From NCBI RefSeq assembly GCF_001598495.1, contig NZ_BCZB01000001.1:232448-296447 (forward strand): DNA of 64,000 nt. Direction: 5' to 3'. The notes under the pieces are model-generated. The model saw only the letters and a list, made by a program, of their open reading frames with translations, was not told where the DNA came from and did not search any database. The position numbers and the translations under genes were made by a program. The DNA is from Neokomagataea thailandica NBRC 106555 (GTDB lineage: Bacteria; Pseudomonadota; Alphaproteobacteria; Acetobacterales; Acetobacteraceae). Of the stretch, positions 8,942 to 18,013 are shown one piece after another; the first letter of the stretch is position 1; each line of letters begins with the position of its first letter.

Positions 8942-9601
8942 TTAGTCATGAAGGAAACGTGCGGTTTTACTGTCGAGTAAGTCTGCAAGAGCAGAGGCAC
9001 CACCTTGGCTCAGTGTTGAGCTGAAATCGGCGCGTTGAGCTGCGACTTGGCTGATATGTGCATCAAGCAGTACGTCCGTCGCGCGCCAGCCATTGGGGGT
9101 TTGTGTCATGACGTAATCAATGGGTGTAGGGGTATCGGTCCCGCCGCCAATGGTTGTGTCCACAATTTGCCCACCCGTTGGGCTGGGGCGCGTTTGTGGA
9201 AGCATGGTGAACACAGCGCCAGTACCGGGTTTGAAGGAGGATGCGTAGCGCGCAATGGTGAACTGCCGGAAAGATGAGAGCAGGCGCGCTTTGTCCGTAT
9301 TGGACAAGCCTGCATAGCGGTATCCCACAGAGCGGCGGAGGATGGCTTCGAGATCAAAGGCACGGTCAACCGCAGGCGATAAGAGAACCATGCGGCGTTG
9401 GGCCGTTGTTCCAGTACTTTGTGCCGCACGCAACGCGTCATAAAGACCACGAATGGGTGATGAAACGGTGTCTATTGTCTGTGTTGCAGTCACGCTCTGT
9501 GCGTTTGCATGGGACATTGTACCCATGAGTGGCATAGTGCTGGTCACCAGCAACGTACCGAGCAACAGGCGGGGCAAGCGACAGGAAATGGAAGGAATCA
9601 T
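8942..9601 (-). CDS. hpnM: HpnM, MlaC/Ttg2D-type periplasmic lipid-binding protein
   Basis: 219 residues from the ATG at 9601 (MIPSISCRLPRLLLGTLLV). The open frame continues 17 codons upstream without a better start. An N-terminal signal peptide ends near SHANAQS. The mature part has the MlaC/toluene-tolerance pattern: FDLEAILRRSVGYRYAGL, DKARLLSSFRQFTIARYASSF, and a C-terminal FSSTLSQGGASALADLL helix. MlaC-like proteins shuttle lipids through the periplasm, and HpnM is the hopanoid-cluster member, presumed to carry hopanoids toward the outer membrane. It is first in the leftward hpn operon. Confidence 0.88.
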   Translation of the reverse strand: MIPSISCRLPRLLLGTLLVTSTMPLMGTMSHANAQSVTATQTIDTVSSPIRGLYDALRAAQSTGTTAQRRMVLLSPAVDRAFDLEAILRRSVGYRYAGLSNTDKARLLSSFRQFTIARYASSFKPGTGAVFTMLPQTRPSPTGGQIVDTTIGGGTDTPTPIDYVMTQTPNGWRATDVLLDAHISQVAAQRADFSSTLSQGGASALADLLDSKTARFLHD

Positions 9602-9980
9602 GAAGAGTGCTTTCGTCCTCAACGGCGTATTTTGCAAGAGGTCGTGTGTCATACGCCGAAAATCAACCCATAATTTTTGAGGCTATACCCCGTTGGTGCG
9701 GCAAAAATGTGATGAATTTGCCACAGGGACGGAAGGAATAGGGTTGACGAACATTGAGAGGCATGAGGCTATCGGGGTATAGCCCGCAATTAAGGATTGC
9801 CGGGTGCTTTTGGGAACGCGCGTTTTTGCGTGAACTTTAGGAAAAAAGTATCTGCACGGTACACTTTTGCATAAAGCTGTAGCAGCAGGTACTTGTTACC
9901 CGTGTGATCGATGTCAAAGTAAGGCGCTAGAGTTTTTCACCTGAATGGGTGCCTCTGGTGTCCAGAATCTGAGGATTAGA
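9602..9980. promoter_or_regulatory. Divergent hpnM/hpnH control region with a 12-bp inverted repeat
   Basis: 379 bp without a gene between the divergent hpnM and hpnH starts. A candidate rightward promoter is TTGACG (9744-9749), 17 nt, GGCTAT (9767-9772). GGCTATACCCCG (9681-9692) and its exact complement CGGGGTATAGCC (9773-9784) lie 80 bp apart, the second directly against the -10 candidate, which is the arrangement of a repressor or activator site pair. hpnH has a good ribosome-binding site (GAGGA) before its ATG. The promoter assignment is by eye. Confidence 0.4.
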
Positions 9981-11168
9981 ATGGCCGTACCCTTGATGCA
10001 GGCTGTCCGGGTCGGACGGTACGTTGTCAAACAGCACCTGATGGGTCGGAAGCGGTATCCGCTGGTGCTGATGCTTGAGCCGCTTTTTCGCTGTAACTTG
10101 GCCTGCGCGGGCTGCGGTAAGATTGATTACCCGGCGCAGATCTTGAACCAGCGCATGAGCTTGCAGGAATGTTTGGATGCGGATGCCGAAGCAGGCGCGC
10201 CCGTCATTGCTGTGGCGGGTGGTGAACCGTTGCTGCATAAAGACATGCCGCAGATCATTAAGGGTCTGATTGCACGTAAGAAATACGTCTATCTGTGCAC
10301 CAATGGTCTGTTGCTTGAGAAGAAGCTGGACGATTACGAGCCATCTCCTTTCTTCTCATGGGACATCCATCTGGATGGCGACAAACTGATGCATGATTCG
10401 TCTGTGTGTCAGGAAGGCGTGTTTGAACGTGCAACGGCGGCTATCCGTGCTGCAAAGGCTCGTGGTTTCCGTGTGTCCATCAACTGCACGTTGTTTGATG
10501 GTGCAATGCCTGAGCGTGTGGCTGCGTTCTTTGACGAAGTCATGGCGATGGGTGTTGATGGTATTATGACGGCACCGGGTTACGCTTATGAGCGTGCACC
10601 GGATCAGGAACACTTCCTGAATCGTCAGAAAACCAAGCAGTTGTTCCGTGATATTTTCCGTCTGGGCAAGGGCAAGAAGTGGCGCTTTACGCAGTCACCT
10701 CTCTTCCTGAACTTCTTGGCGGGTAATGAAAATTACCATTGCACCCCATGGGGCAAGCCTCTGCGTACCGTCTTTGGCTGGCAGCGTCCGTGCTACCTTT
10801 TGGGTGAAGGCTATGCCAAGTCCTTTAAGGAATTGATGGAAGATACGGCGTGGGAGCAGTACGGTACGGGTGCGTATGAGAAATGCGCAGATTGTATGGT
10901 GCATTCAGGCTATGAATCCACGGCTGTAATGGATGCGGTGCGTCGCCCTTGGCATATTGCGAAGGTTGCGCTGTTCGGTCCAGAAACTGAGAAGCCGATG
11001 GTGCCGGAAATTTCATTGGCGAACCAACGCTCTGCGGAATATGACTATGACGCACAGGTTGCTCAGCAAATGGAACGCCTGACGACGAAGGGCAAGCCTG
11101 CTCGTGGCCCGCGCGTTCGTGTGAACGGACGTGTTGCGGATGCCGTAACGGCGAACGCGGCGGACTGA
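9981..11168 (+). CDS. hpnH: Adenosylhopane synthase HpnH (radical SAM)
   Basis: 395 residues from the ATG at 9981, preceded by GAGGATTAGA; an in-frame upstream start at 9945 is less likely. The radical SAM cluster motif is CNLACAGC (C38, C42, C45) followed by GGEPLLH (SAM contact) and a SPASM-like C-terminal cysteine region (CTPWG, CYLLGE, CADCMVH). HpnH adds a 5'-deoxyadenosyl radical to diploptene to form adenosylhopane, the first step in extending the C35 side chain. It is transcribed away from hpnM-I-J-K, which act later in the same route, and has its own terminator. Confidence 0.95.
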   Translation: MAVPLMQAVRVGRYVVKQHLMGRKRYPLVLMLEPLFRCNLACAGCGKIDYPAQILNQRMSLQECLDADAEAGAPVIAVAGGEPLLHKDMPQIIKGLIARKKYVYLCTNGLLLEKKLDDYEPSPFFSWDIHLDGDKLMHDSSVCQEGVFERATAAIRAAKARGFRVSINCTLFDGAMPERVAAFFDEVMAMGVDGIMTAPGYAYERAPDQEHFLNRQKTKQLFRDIFRLGKGKKWRFTQSPLFLNFLAGNENYHCTPWGKPLRTVFGWQRPCYLLGEGYAKSFKELMEDTAWEQYGTGAYEKCADCMVHSGYESTAVMDAVRRPWHIAKVALFGPETEKPMVPEISLANQRSAEYDYDAQVAQQMERLTTKGKPARGPRVRVNGRVADAVTANAAD

Positions 11169-11193
11169 TTTCGTCACGCATTGTATGTTTCGG

Positions 11194-11227
11194 AAAAAGC
11201 CAGCTCTTCATAGGGCTGGCTTTTTTT
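11194..11227 (+). terminator. Rho-independent terminator of hpnH
   Basis: AAAAAGCCAGC pairs with GCTGGCTTTTT around a CTTCATAGG loop, followed by a T7 run, 25 nt after the hpnH stop. Confidence 0.9.
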
Positions 11228-11377
11228 ATGGTGCTACATTTGGAGTAAGTCTCTCTTTTGGGGTGGAGAATGTGAGAGACGTGGCGTATTTTTCACTGCG
11301 ATGGACAGGGCTGCGGTAAAATTATGGTGTTTTGCGTCTGAACCTCTTATGCTTCTGAGCATGCTATCGGTTCGATT

Positions 11378-12670
11378 ATGCTGACCCCTATTCTGATTAT
11401 TGGTTTGCTCATTCTCATCAACGCTGTGTTCGCGATGGGAGAATTGGCGCTTATCTCTGCCAAAAGGCCACGGCTTGAAGTCTTGGCGCGGCAAGGGGTG
11501 AGTGGTGCGGCGGCAGCGTTGCGGCTGTCTGAAAATCCACATTCTTTTTTGCCGACGGTTCAGGTCGGTATGACGCTGGTTTCAATCTTGGAAGGCACCT
11601 TCGGCGGCAGTGAGATTGAAGCTGGGGTGCGTGATAAGATCGCGCTAGTACCGTTCCTTAGGCCTGCGGCGGAAGAGCTATCCACAGTTGTTGTGGTTGC
11701 GTTGATTACGTTTGCCATGCTGGTCTTTGGGGAGCTGGTCCCTAAGCAGATTGCCCTGCAAAAGCCAGAGCGGATTGCTGCGCGTTTGTCGTGGTTGTTG
11801 GTGGCGGTGGCACGTGTGGCGCAGCCTGTTGTGTGGTTGTTGAGCGGTGCATCGTCCTTGGTGTTGCGCCTGTTACGTGTTGGCTCCATGCCGCGTGAGG
11901 CCGTTACGGAAGAAGAGTTGCGCGCGGTTTTGGCAGAAAGTGCACGGGCCGGGGTGCTGGAGACAGATGAGCAGTTCATGATTGAACGCTTGCTTCGTCT
12001 GGCGGACCGTCCCGTGCGGGCGATTATGACCCCGCGTAATGAGCTTTTCTGGATTGATCGAGACGCGGATGAAGAGACGCTTCTTCAGAAATTGCGTGCC
12101 TCACAACATGCGCGGATTGTGGTGTGTGAGGGGGATGTGGATCACCCTATTGGCGTTATTCTTGCCAAAGACATCATGGACCGTCTGCTTCAGAAAAAGC
12201 CTATTTCTGTTGATGCTGTGCTGAGAACGCCCCCCGTTATTCCCGATAGTTTAAGCGCGCAGGATATGATTGAGCGTATGCGTGGTGTGAACTTGGGCAT
12301 TACTTTTGTCTTGGATGAATACGGCTCTTTCGAGGGTATCGTGACGGCATCTGACGTTTTTGAGGCCATTGTTGGTGAAGAGGCTGTCGATGTTGGTCCT
12401 GCGGAGCTTCAAGCCACGCCGGGAGAAGAAGAGTACTTGTTTGATGGCTTTATGCCCGCCGATGAACTGCGCGCACGACTGGACCTCGCCAATGTGCCGG
12501 GCGGTGGCAGCTATCATACGTTAGGCGGTATTTTGTTGGCCATGTTGCGCCGTGTTCCTGCAGTGGGGGACAAAGTGGCGTTTGAAGGTTGGTTGTTTGA
12601 AGTGCTCGAAATGGACCGCCGACGTGTTGCGAAAGTGAAAGTCAGTCGGCAGGTTCTCGCGCAAAATTAA
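11378..12670 (+). CDS. CNNM/HlyC/CorC-type membrane protein (DUF21 plus CBS domains)
   Basis: 430 residues. The N-terminal DUF21 (CNNM) membrane domain of about 190 residues starts with LILINAVFAMGELALISAKR and contains the conserved FGELVPKQIAL. Two CBS domains follow (from MTPRNELFWIDRD at about 215, and VPDSLSAQDMIERMR to EGIVTASDVFEAIVG at about 290-330), then a CorC_HlyC domain (EEEYLFDGFMPADELRARL to VGDKVAFEGWLFEVLEMDRRRV). The family includes YtfL, YoaE and TlyC relatives linked to magnesium, cobalt or polyamine homeostasis. It is not a proven haemolysin. Substrate unknown. Convergent with the flagellar genes, 3 bp from the flgN-like gene. Confidence 0.88.
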   Translation: MLTPILIIGLLILINAVFAMGELALISAKRPRLEVLARQGVSGAAAALRLSENPHSFLPTVQVGMTLVSILEGTFGGSEIEAGVRDKIALVPFLRPAAEELSTVVVVALITFAMLVFGELVPKQIALQKPERIAARLSWLLVAVARVAQPVVWLLSGASSLVLRLLRVGSMPREAVTEEELRAVLAESARAGVLETDEQFMIERLLRLADRPVRAIMTPRNELFWIDRDADEETLLQKLRASQHARIVVCEGDVDHPIGVILAKDIMDRLLQKKPISVDAVLRTPPVIPDSLSAQDMIERMRGVNLGITFVLDEYGSFEGIVTASDVFEAIVGEEAVDVGPAELQATPGEEEYLFDGFMPADELRARLDLANVPGGGSYHTLGGILLAMLRRVPAVGDKVAFEGWLFEVLEMDRRRVAKVKVSRQVLAQN

Positions 12671-12673
12671 AAT

Positions 12674-13063
12674 TTAGGCGTTATTGATAAAGAACGGTAT
12701 ATGTGCGGCGGTGCTTGTGGATGTGTAACCGCCTTTTTGTCCGTAACTTTGGGGCTCAGCCTCTGGCGGTGGTGCGGTGAGTAGTTCGACCACGCGCTGT
12801 TGCGCTGAAATGGCGCGCTGCAACAAAACGGCATTACGTGCGGTGAGAGCAGAAAACTCTTCAATGAGAGGGTGGTGTTTGTTTTTTTGGGTGGCTGAAA
12901 GCGGGGGGGGAGTATTTTGTACGGCGGCGGCGAGCGCCTCTGTAGCGGCTTTCTTCTGGGGTAATAACGCCAATGCGTCAGGAATTTGAGCTGTTTCTAA
13001 GGCTCGATTCTCAGAGCGCAAAACCTCTAAAAGCGTGATGAGGCGGGATATGACCGGGCTCAT
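12674..13063 (-). CDS. Small flagellar protein, FlgN-like (tentative)
   Basis: 129 residues, last gene of the flgI-flgJ-like set; its ATG overlaps the flgJ stop (ATGA, 13060-13063), so it is translationally coupled. It looks mostly helical: LLEVLRSENRALET near the start, a KKAATEALAAAVQ helix, and a long helix from EEFSALTARNAVLLQRAI to VVELL, then a SYGQKGGY segment and a flexible tail. Length, helix pattern and position suggest a FlgN-type export chaperone for hook-junction proteins, but no family-defining motif is visible, so the name is an inference. Confidence 0.6.
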   Translation of the reverse strand: MSPVISRLITLLEVLRSENRALETAQIPDALALLPQKKAATEALAAAVQNTPPPLSATQKNKHHPLIEEFSALTARNAVLLQRAISAQQRVVELLTAPPPEAEPQSYGQKGGYTSTSTAAHIPFFINNA

Positions 13064-13356
13064 GCGTGCTCCTGCATGGTCAGCATTTGTTTTTGCAGGG
13101 CATCACTGAGGCCGATGCCGCCATTGTTTTCCATGTTATGAGAAATCTGCTCAATCAGCATGGGTTTAAATTGCTTTTCACCGGCCCCTCCGGTGAACGG
13201 ATTATCGGAAGAATCGTCACTTTCGAACATGGGCTGTAGCATTTGGTTAATGGTCATGGCTTCAAAGTCATGCGCGGCTTTTTCGGTTTTGTTCTGTTGG
13301 GTTTGGGGGGCTGCCTGTGGCTGGGTAGGGATGGTGAGGGGGGATGATACTATCAT
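13060..13356 (-). CDS. flgJ: Rod-binding protein, FlgJ N-terminal type
   Basis: 98 residues. The conserved FlgJ rod-binding pattern is clear: KAAHDFEAMTINQMLQPMFE, the GGAGEKQFKPMLIEQI block, then GGIGLSDALQKQML. The C-terminal peptidoglycan-hydrolase domain of enteric FlgJ is missing, which is usual in alphaproteobacteria, where a separate muramidase opens the wall. It helps rod assembly in the periplasm. The start overlaps the flgI stop and the stop overlaps the next ATG, both as ATGA, so flgI-flgJ-flgN-like are tightly coupled. Confidence 0.88.
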   Translation of the reverse strand: MIVSSPLTIPTQPQAAPQTQQNKTEKAAHDFEAMTINQMLQPMFESDDSSDNPFTGGAGEKQFKPMLIEQISHNMENNGGIGLSDALQKQMLTMQEHA

Positions 13357-14483
13357 CGAATTTCGAGCTCCGCTTGGAGGGCGCCGTCAGCTTTAATCGC
13401 TTGCAAAATGCTAATCAGATCACGTGGACCAACACCGAGGGCGTTTAAACCCGCGACGAGTTCGTGAAGGGTTGTGCCGCTTGGCATGGTGGTGAGGTGG
13501 TGATTATGCCCGGTATCGACGGAAAGATTTGTGCGTGGAACGACCGCCGTTTGGCCAGCACCGAAAGGTCCGGGCTGAGAGACGGCGGGATCTTCCGTGA
13601 TTTGTACGGTCAAGTTGCCCTGTGCGATGGCAACGGTACTGATGCGGACATTCGCTCCCATAATGATGGTGCCGCTTGCTTCATCAATAAGCACTTTCGC
13701 GGGCGTATCCGGTGAGACGATTAAATCGCCAATGCGGGTGAGGGTCGAGATTGGGTCTGCGGTAGAGAGGTCAAGCATGATAGTGCGCGGGTCTTCTAGG
13801 GAGGCTATGGGGCCGAGCGTACGATTGATAACGGTTTTGATACGACTGGCCGTTGTGAGGTCTGGGTTGCGTAAGCTGAGATGCAGGTTTTGACGGCTTT
13901 TGAGGTTGAAGGAGACTTCCCGTTCGACAATGGCGCCATTGGCAATATGTCCACTGGTGGGAACATTGCGTGTGAGGGATGCTGCTGCTCCGCGTGCGCT
14001 GAAGGCATTTGTCACCATGCTGCCCTGAGCCACGGCATAGACGTCACCATCGGCGGCCATGAGGGGGGTGACTAAAAGTGTCCCACCGGTGAGAGATGTT
14101 GCATCTCCGACGGCTGAGACTGTGATGTCGATATGGTTGCCGCTATGTACAAATGGAGGAAGTTCTGCCGTGACCATGACGGCGGCAATATCATGGGTTT
14201 GAAGTAGTTGCTCTTGATCTCGGATATTAACGCCCAAGCGGTTCAGCATGGAAATTAATGTTTCACGTGTAAAAATGGAATTGGTAAGGCGATCTCCGGT
14301 TCCATTTAAGCCAACAACAAGGCCGTAACCGATGAGCTGGTTACTTCTAACGCCTTCCATATCTGTAATATCTTTGATGCGGACACTGGTGGCGTGGCTT
14401 GGTAGGGGCAGTAGTGTAAAAAATATAAAAGTGATGAAGACGTTTTTTGCCGCTCTCAACATGTGCTGGAAGAGGTGCGCCAT
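13353..14483 (-). CDS. flgI: Flagellar P-ring protein FlgI
   Basis: 376 residues from the ATG at 14483 (MAHLFQHMLRAAKNVFITF). An upstream in-frame start at 14528 and an internal ATG at 14462 are alternatives. A signal peptide ends near LPSHATS. The mature protein opens with RIKDITDMEGVRSNQLIGYGLVVGLNGTGD, the FlgI hallmark, and ends with LVAGLNALGVGPRDLISILQAIKADGALQAELEI. FlgI polymerises into the P ring around the flagellar rod in the peptidoglycan layer. flgH for the outer L ring lies 9 kb away at 23.7 kb rather than directly upstream. Confidence 0.96.
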   Translation of the reverse strand: MAHLFQHMLRAAKNVFITFIFFTLLPLPSHATSVRIKDITDMEGVRSNQLIGYGLVVGLNGTGDRLTNSIFTRETLISMLNRLGVNIRDQEQLLQTHDIAAVMVTAELPPFVHSGNHIDITVSAVGDATSLTGGTLLVTPLMAADGDVYAVAQGSMVTNAFSARGAAASLTRNVPTSGHIANGAIVEREVSFNLKSRQNLHLSLRNPDLTTASRIKTVINRTLGPIASLEDPRTIMLDLSTADPISTLTRIGDLIVSPDTPAKVLIDEASGTIIMGANVRISTVAIAQGNLTVQITEDPAVSQPGPFGAGQTAVVPRTNLSVDTGHNHHLTTMPSGTTLHELVAGLNALGVGPRDLISILQAIKADGALQAELEIR

Positions 14484-14695
14484 GATAAAGTGATGTCCTG
14501 ACAGAAAATGAAGGCCACGGTCAGGCATAAATCTGGGGGGGATAGGTAAATAAATTGCTAATTGAGGGGTGATTTTATCTGTTTTTGTCTTTTGAGATGG
14601 CTTGGCGAATGCTCTTCGTGTGGTTATAAGCCGCTCGAGGTCACTGCGGAGTGACTATGCCGAATTTTCGGCAGGATTGCAGGGATTGGATGCGC

Positions 14696-15109
14696 ATGAT
14701 TACGTTGCCGCCGGACTATACCCCTTCCGACGACGAAGAGTTCATGAATCCGCTTCAGGTCGAATACTTTCGCCAAAAGCTTTTGCGTTGGCGCGCAGAG
14801 CTGCTGAAAGAAGCGGATGGAACGCTCGCCAGCCTCTCAGAAGGTGGTATTCACGAATCTGATATTTCTGATCGGGCAAGTGTCGAAACGGATCGGGCTT
14901 TTGAATTGCGTACGCGTGACCGTGCACGTAAATTGATTACAAAGATCAACATGGCTCTTCAGAAGGTTGAAGACAATGTTTACGGCTATTGTGAAGAGAC
15001 CGGAGATCCGATTGGTTTGAAGCGTCTTGAGGCGCGTCCCATCGCGACTTTATCGATTGATGCCCAAGAACGTCATGAGCGGATGGAAAAAATCCACCGC
15101 GACGACTGA
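14696..15109 (+). CDS. dksA: DksA-type RNA polymerase-binding transcription factor
   Basis: 137 residues from the ATG at 14696 (MITLPPDYTPSDDEEFMNPLQVEYF). ATG 14690 and GTG 14651 are in frame upstream; AGGGA precedes 14690, so either ATG is possible. A coiled-coil tip region (ADGTLASLSEGG, SDRASVETDRAFELRTRDRARKL) carries the acidic residues used in the RNA polymerase secondary channel. The zinc-finger region reads YGYCEETGDPIGLKRLEARPIA, keeping one cysteine of the usual four, as in several alphaproteobacterial DksA proteins. It works with ppGpp to adjust rRNA and amino-acid promoters. Confidence 0.93.
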   Translation: MITLPPDYTPSDDEEFMNPLQVEYFRQKLLRWRAELLKEADGTLASLSEGGIHESDISDRASVETDRAFELRTRDRARKLITKINMALQKVEDNVYGYCEETGDPIGLKRLEARPIATLSIDAQERHERMEKIHRDD

Positions 15110-15116
15110 TTGGGGG

Positions 15117-15145
15117 TTGCACTTGGCGCGGTAAGACGATAGGTA
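15117..15145 (+). promoter_or_regulatory. Candidate promoter of tRNA-Thr
   Basis: TTGCAC (15117-15122), 17-nt spacer, TAGGTA (15140-15145), placed 18 nt before the tRNA 5' end and just after the dksA stop. Identified by eye. Confidence 0.4.
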
Positions 15146-15162
15146 CCCCGCCAAGGCAGCGG

Positions 15163-15237
<75 letters not shown>

Positions 15238-15344
15238 GTTTTTTCCTATTACATGAAATAAAGATGGTCGATGCGCTCCGTTCCTGACGGGATTCGGTGT
15301 CAGTAAGGGGCGACGGCGCCTCAGAACGATGTTATCAAACGCTT

Positions 15345-17951
15345 ATGACGCATCCTCGCTATCGCTCCCGTCATCCTCATGACAATAAAGGTCGGCCGAT
15401 TATACGGCCGCGTTTTCGTCGTTTTCGCCAAGCTCTGGCGGTCACAGCCGGCGTTGGTCTGGTTGGGGCGTTAGGGGCAGGTGTCTTAGCCTGGGCGACT
15501 TACGCGAAGTTACTGGCGGATCTGCCAAGTATTGATAGTTTGCAGGTCTATCAGCCGCCAACGGTTAGTCGGATTTATACATCTGATGATCAATTGATGG
15601 CGCAATTGGCCAGTGAACGGCGTATTTTCGTGCCGATTGATGCGATTCCAGATCGTGTAAAAAAAGCTTTCCTCGCGACGGAAGATCATAATTTCTACAG
15701 CCATGGCGGTGTAGATATGATGGCGATTGCACGTGCGGGTGTGACAGATTTATTCGCACGGCATGGGCGGCGGCCATTAGGGGCTTCGACGATTACGCAG
15801 CAAGTGGCAAAGGTCATGCTGCTGAACAGTAACGTGCTGACGCTGGAGCGTAAGTTCAAAGAAGCGCTTCTGGCTATTAAAATGGAAGAGGTTCTATCGA
15901 AAGATAAAATTCTCGAAATCTATTTGAATGGTATTGATCTTGGGAATGGCGTTTTTGGTGTGGCAGCCGCTGCGCAGACGTATTTCAATAAGCCTTTAGA
16001 TCAATTGACGGATGCGGAAGCCGCATCTTTGGCAGCGCTCCCGAAATCTCCGACGCATTATAATCCGTATTTGCACCCTCAGGCCGCATTGGTGCGCCGT
16101 AATCTTGTTCTGGACTTGATGGTTGAGAATGGGGTTTTGGGTCGTGATCAGGCGGAGCAAGATAAGCAAGAGCCGCTTCTTCCAGAGCGCAGCCCACGTT
16201 TTGGGCCTCTGGAGGATTCAGAGTGGTTCGGTGCGGAAGTGCGGCGTCAGCTTATTGGGCAGTATGGTGAAGACCGTGCGCTTAATGGCGGCCTTGAAGT
16301 CCATACGAGCATGAATCATAGCCTCCAGACTGCGGCGACTCGTATTTTGCGTGAAGGGCTGATGACCTATGATCGTGCGCGGACGGGGTGGCGTGGTCCG
16401 GTGCGGCATGTAGAGGGCGTGACGGAGAGTAATTGGACGTCGCAGCTTGATCGTGTCGTCGCGCCTGCTGGTATGCTGCCAGAGTGGCGGCTTGGGATGC
16501 TTTTGCCCGGTGGAACGCGTGTTGGTTGGGTAGAGCATGGCGTGCCGCGCACGGCTACCTTGCTGTGGTCCGATATCGTCTGGGCGCGCCGTATGCGGTT
16601 GATACAGGCGGGTGACGCCATTATGGTGCAACCTCAAGCGAATGGGACGGTATCACTGCGGCAAATTCCTCAAGTTGAGGGCGCTGCCGTGACGATGGAT
16701 GCCCGTACGGGGCGTGTTCTGGCTTTGGTTGGGGGGTGGTCCTTCCGTGAGAGCCAGTTTAACCGCGCGACGCAGGCGCTGCGTCAGCCGGGGTCATCGT
16801 TTAAGCCATTTGTGTATTTGGCCGCGATGGAACAGGGTATTTCACCCTCTGAAAAGTTTGATGATTCTCCCGTTTCTTACGGGAATTGGCACCCGCGCAA
16901 TTACGAACATGATAATTGGGGGCCAACGACCCTGCATGACGCCTTGCGGGAAAGCCGGAACCTGGTCACCATCCGGGTGGCTGCGCATTTAGGTATGAAA
17001 GCGGTGGCAGATACGGCGGAGAAGGCGGGGCTTGTTGAGCAAATGCCGCGCGTTCTGCCTGCGGCTTTGGGGGCGGTGGAAACGACGGTTCTGAAAGAAG
17101 CGGCTGCTTATGCCAGCATTGCCAATGGTGGGCATGTGGTTCAGCCGAGCGTGATCGATGATATTCAGGACCGAGCCGGGGATATTGTGTGGCGCACGAG
17201 TGCTCTGACATTGACCTCAGGCCAGCAAATGCCGCCCGCACCTGCGGTTGCGCCGGGTCAATCAGGGGGAGGGTCAGCACCGGTGTCTTCACCCGTACCT
17301 GTGCCGAGTGGATCGGCGGTACCTATGTTGAACGACCCGCGCCCTGTATTGGCGAGTGAAGCAAGCTCGTATCAAGTGATCGCAATGCTGAAAGATGTGA
17401 TTGCGAATGGCACGGGCCGTTTGGCGGGGGAGGGGATTGATCGTCCCATCGCGGGTAAGACGGGCACGAGCCAAGATTTCCATGACGCATGGTTTGCGGG
17501 GTTCTCCCCTGATCTCGTGACGGTTGTGTGGGTTGGTTACGATACGCCGGCAACGTTAGGCAAAAATGCGGATGGTGGACGTATTGCGGCCCCTATTTGG
17601 AACCGCATTATGAAAGCTGCGTTGGCTGACCGGCCGCGTGTTGATTTCCGCGTGCCAGCCGATATTACGTTGGCGCGTTATAATACGGGCCGTATAGAAG
17701 CTGTGGACGGGTTTAAGGCTGATCAGGTGCCGGGTGCTTCGGTTGCTCTGCATGGTTTTGGTGCGGGTACAGAAGCGCTGACCGCGACTGATACTGGTGC
17801 CGATGCTGTTGTGTCTGACAGCGAGAACGACATGGGGAATGTGCCAGAAAATTCGACCGCGCCGTCAGGGCATGCTGCTCAACCAAATGCATCAGCGCCG
17901 CAGAAACAGGATTCGGGTGAGGGTGACATTGGTGTCGGTGGGTTGTACTGA
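15345..17951 (+). CDS. Penicillin-binding protein 1A (bifunctional glycosyltransferase/transpeptidase)
   Basis: 868 residues from the ATG at 15345; an in-frame GTG at 15297 is an alternative. A basic cytoplasmic N-terminus is followed by one membrane helix (about residues 29-50). The GT51 glycosyltransferase domain shows ATEDHNFYSHGGVD with the catalytic Glu, GASTITQQVAK and LEIYLNGIDLGNGVFGV. The transpeptidase domain has SSFK (S484-K487), SRN and KTGTS (K705). Between the SRN and KTG motifs is a Pro/Ser-rich stretch, and the C-terminal tail is low-complexity. It polymerises and cross-links peptidoglycan at the inner membrane. An OB-like insert lies between the domains, as in class 1A proteins of alphaproteobacteria. 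Confidence 0.95.
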   Translation: MTHPRYRSRHPHDNKGRPIIRPRFRRFRQALAVTAGVGLVGALGAGVLAWATYAKLLADLPSIDSLQVYQPPTVSRIYTSDDQLMAQLASERRIFVPIDAIPDRVKKAFLATEDHNFYSHGGVDMMAIARAGVTDLFARHGRRPLGASTITQQVAKVMLLNSNVLTLERKFKEALLAIKMEEVLSKDKILEIYLNGIDLGNGVFGVAAAAQTYFNKPLDQLTDAEAASLAALPKSPTHYNPYLHPQAALVRRNLVLDLMVENGVLGRDQAEQDKQEPLLPERSPRFGPLEDSEWFGAEVRRQLIGQYGEDRALNGGLEVHTSMNHSLQTAATRILREGLMTYDRARTGWRGPVRHVEGVTESNWTSQLDRVVAPAGMLPEWRLGMLLPGGTRVGWVEHGVPRTATLLWSDIVWARRMRLIQAGDAIMVQPQANGTVSLRQIPQVEGAAVTMDARTGRVLALVGGWSFRESQFNRATQALRQPGSSFKPFVYLAAMEQGISPSEKFDDSPVSYGNWHPRNYEHDNWGPTTLHDALRESRNLVTIRVAAHLGMKAVADTAEKAGLVEQMPRVLPAALGAVETTVLKEAAAYASIANGGHVVQPSVIDDIQDRAGDIVWRTSALTLTSGQQMPPAPAVAPGQSGGGSAPVSSPVPVPSGSAVPMLNDPRPVLASEASSYQVIAMLKDVIANGTGRLAGEGIDRPIAGKTGTSQDFHDAWFAGFSPDLVTVVWVGYDTPATLGKNADGGRIAAPIWNRIMKAALADRPRVDFRVPADITLARYNTGRIEAVDGFKADQVPGASVALHGFGAGTEALTATDTGADAVVSDSENDMGNVPENSTAPSGHAAQPNASAPQKQDSGEGDIGVGGLY

Positions 17952-18013
17952 GGGGGGCTTTCGTTGTGGGAGCACCGTAGTGGTGGGACCATTTTTGCGA
18001 ATGGAGAAAGAAT

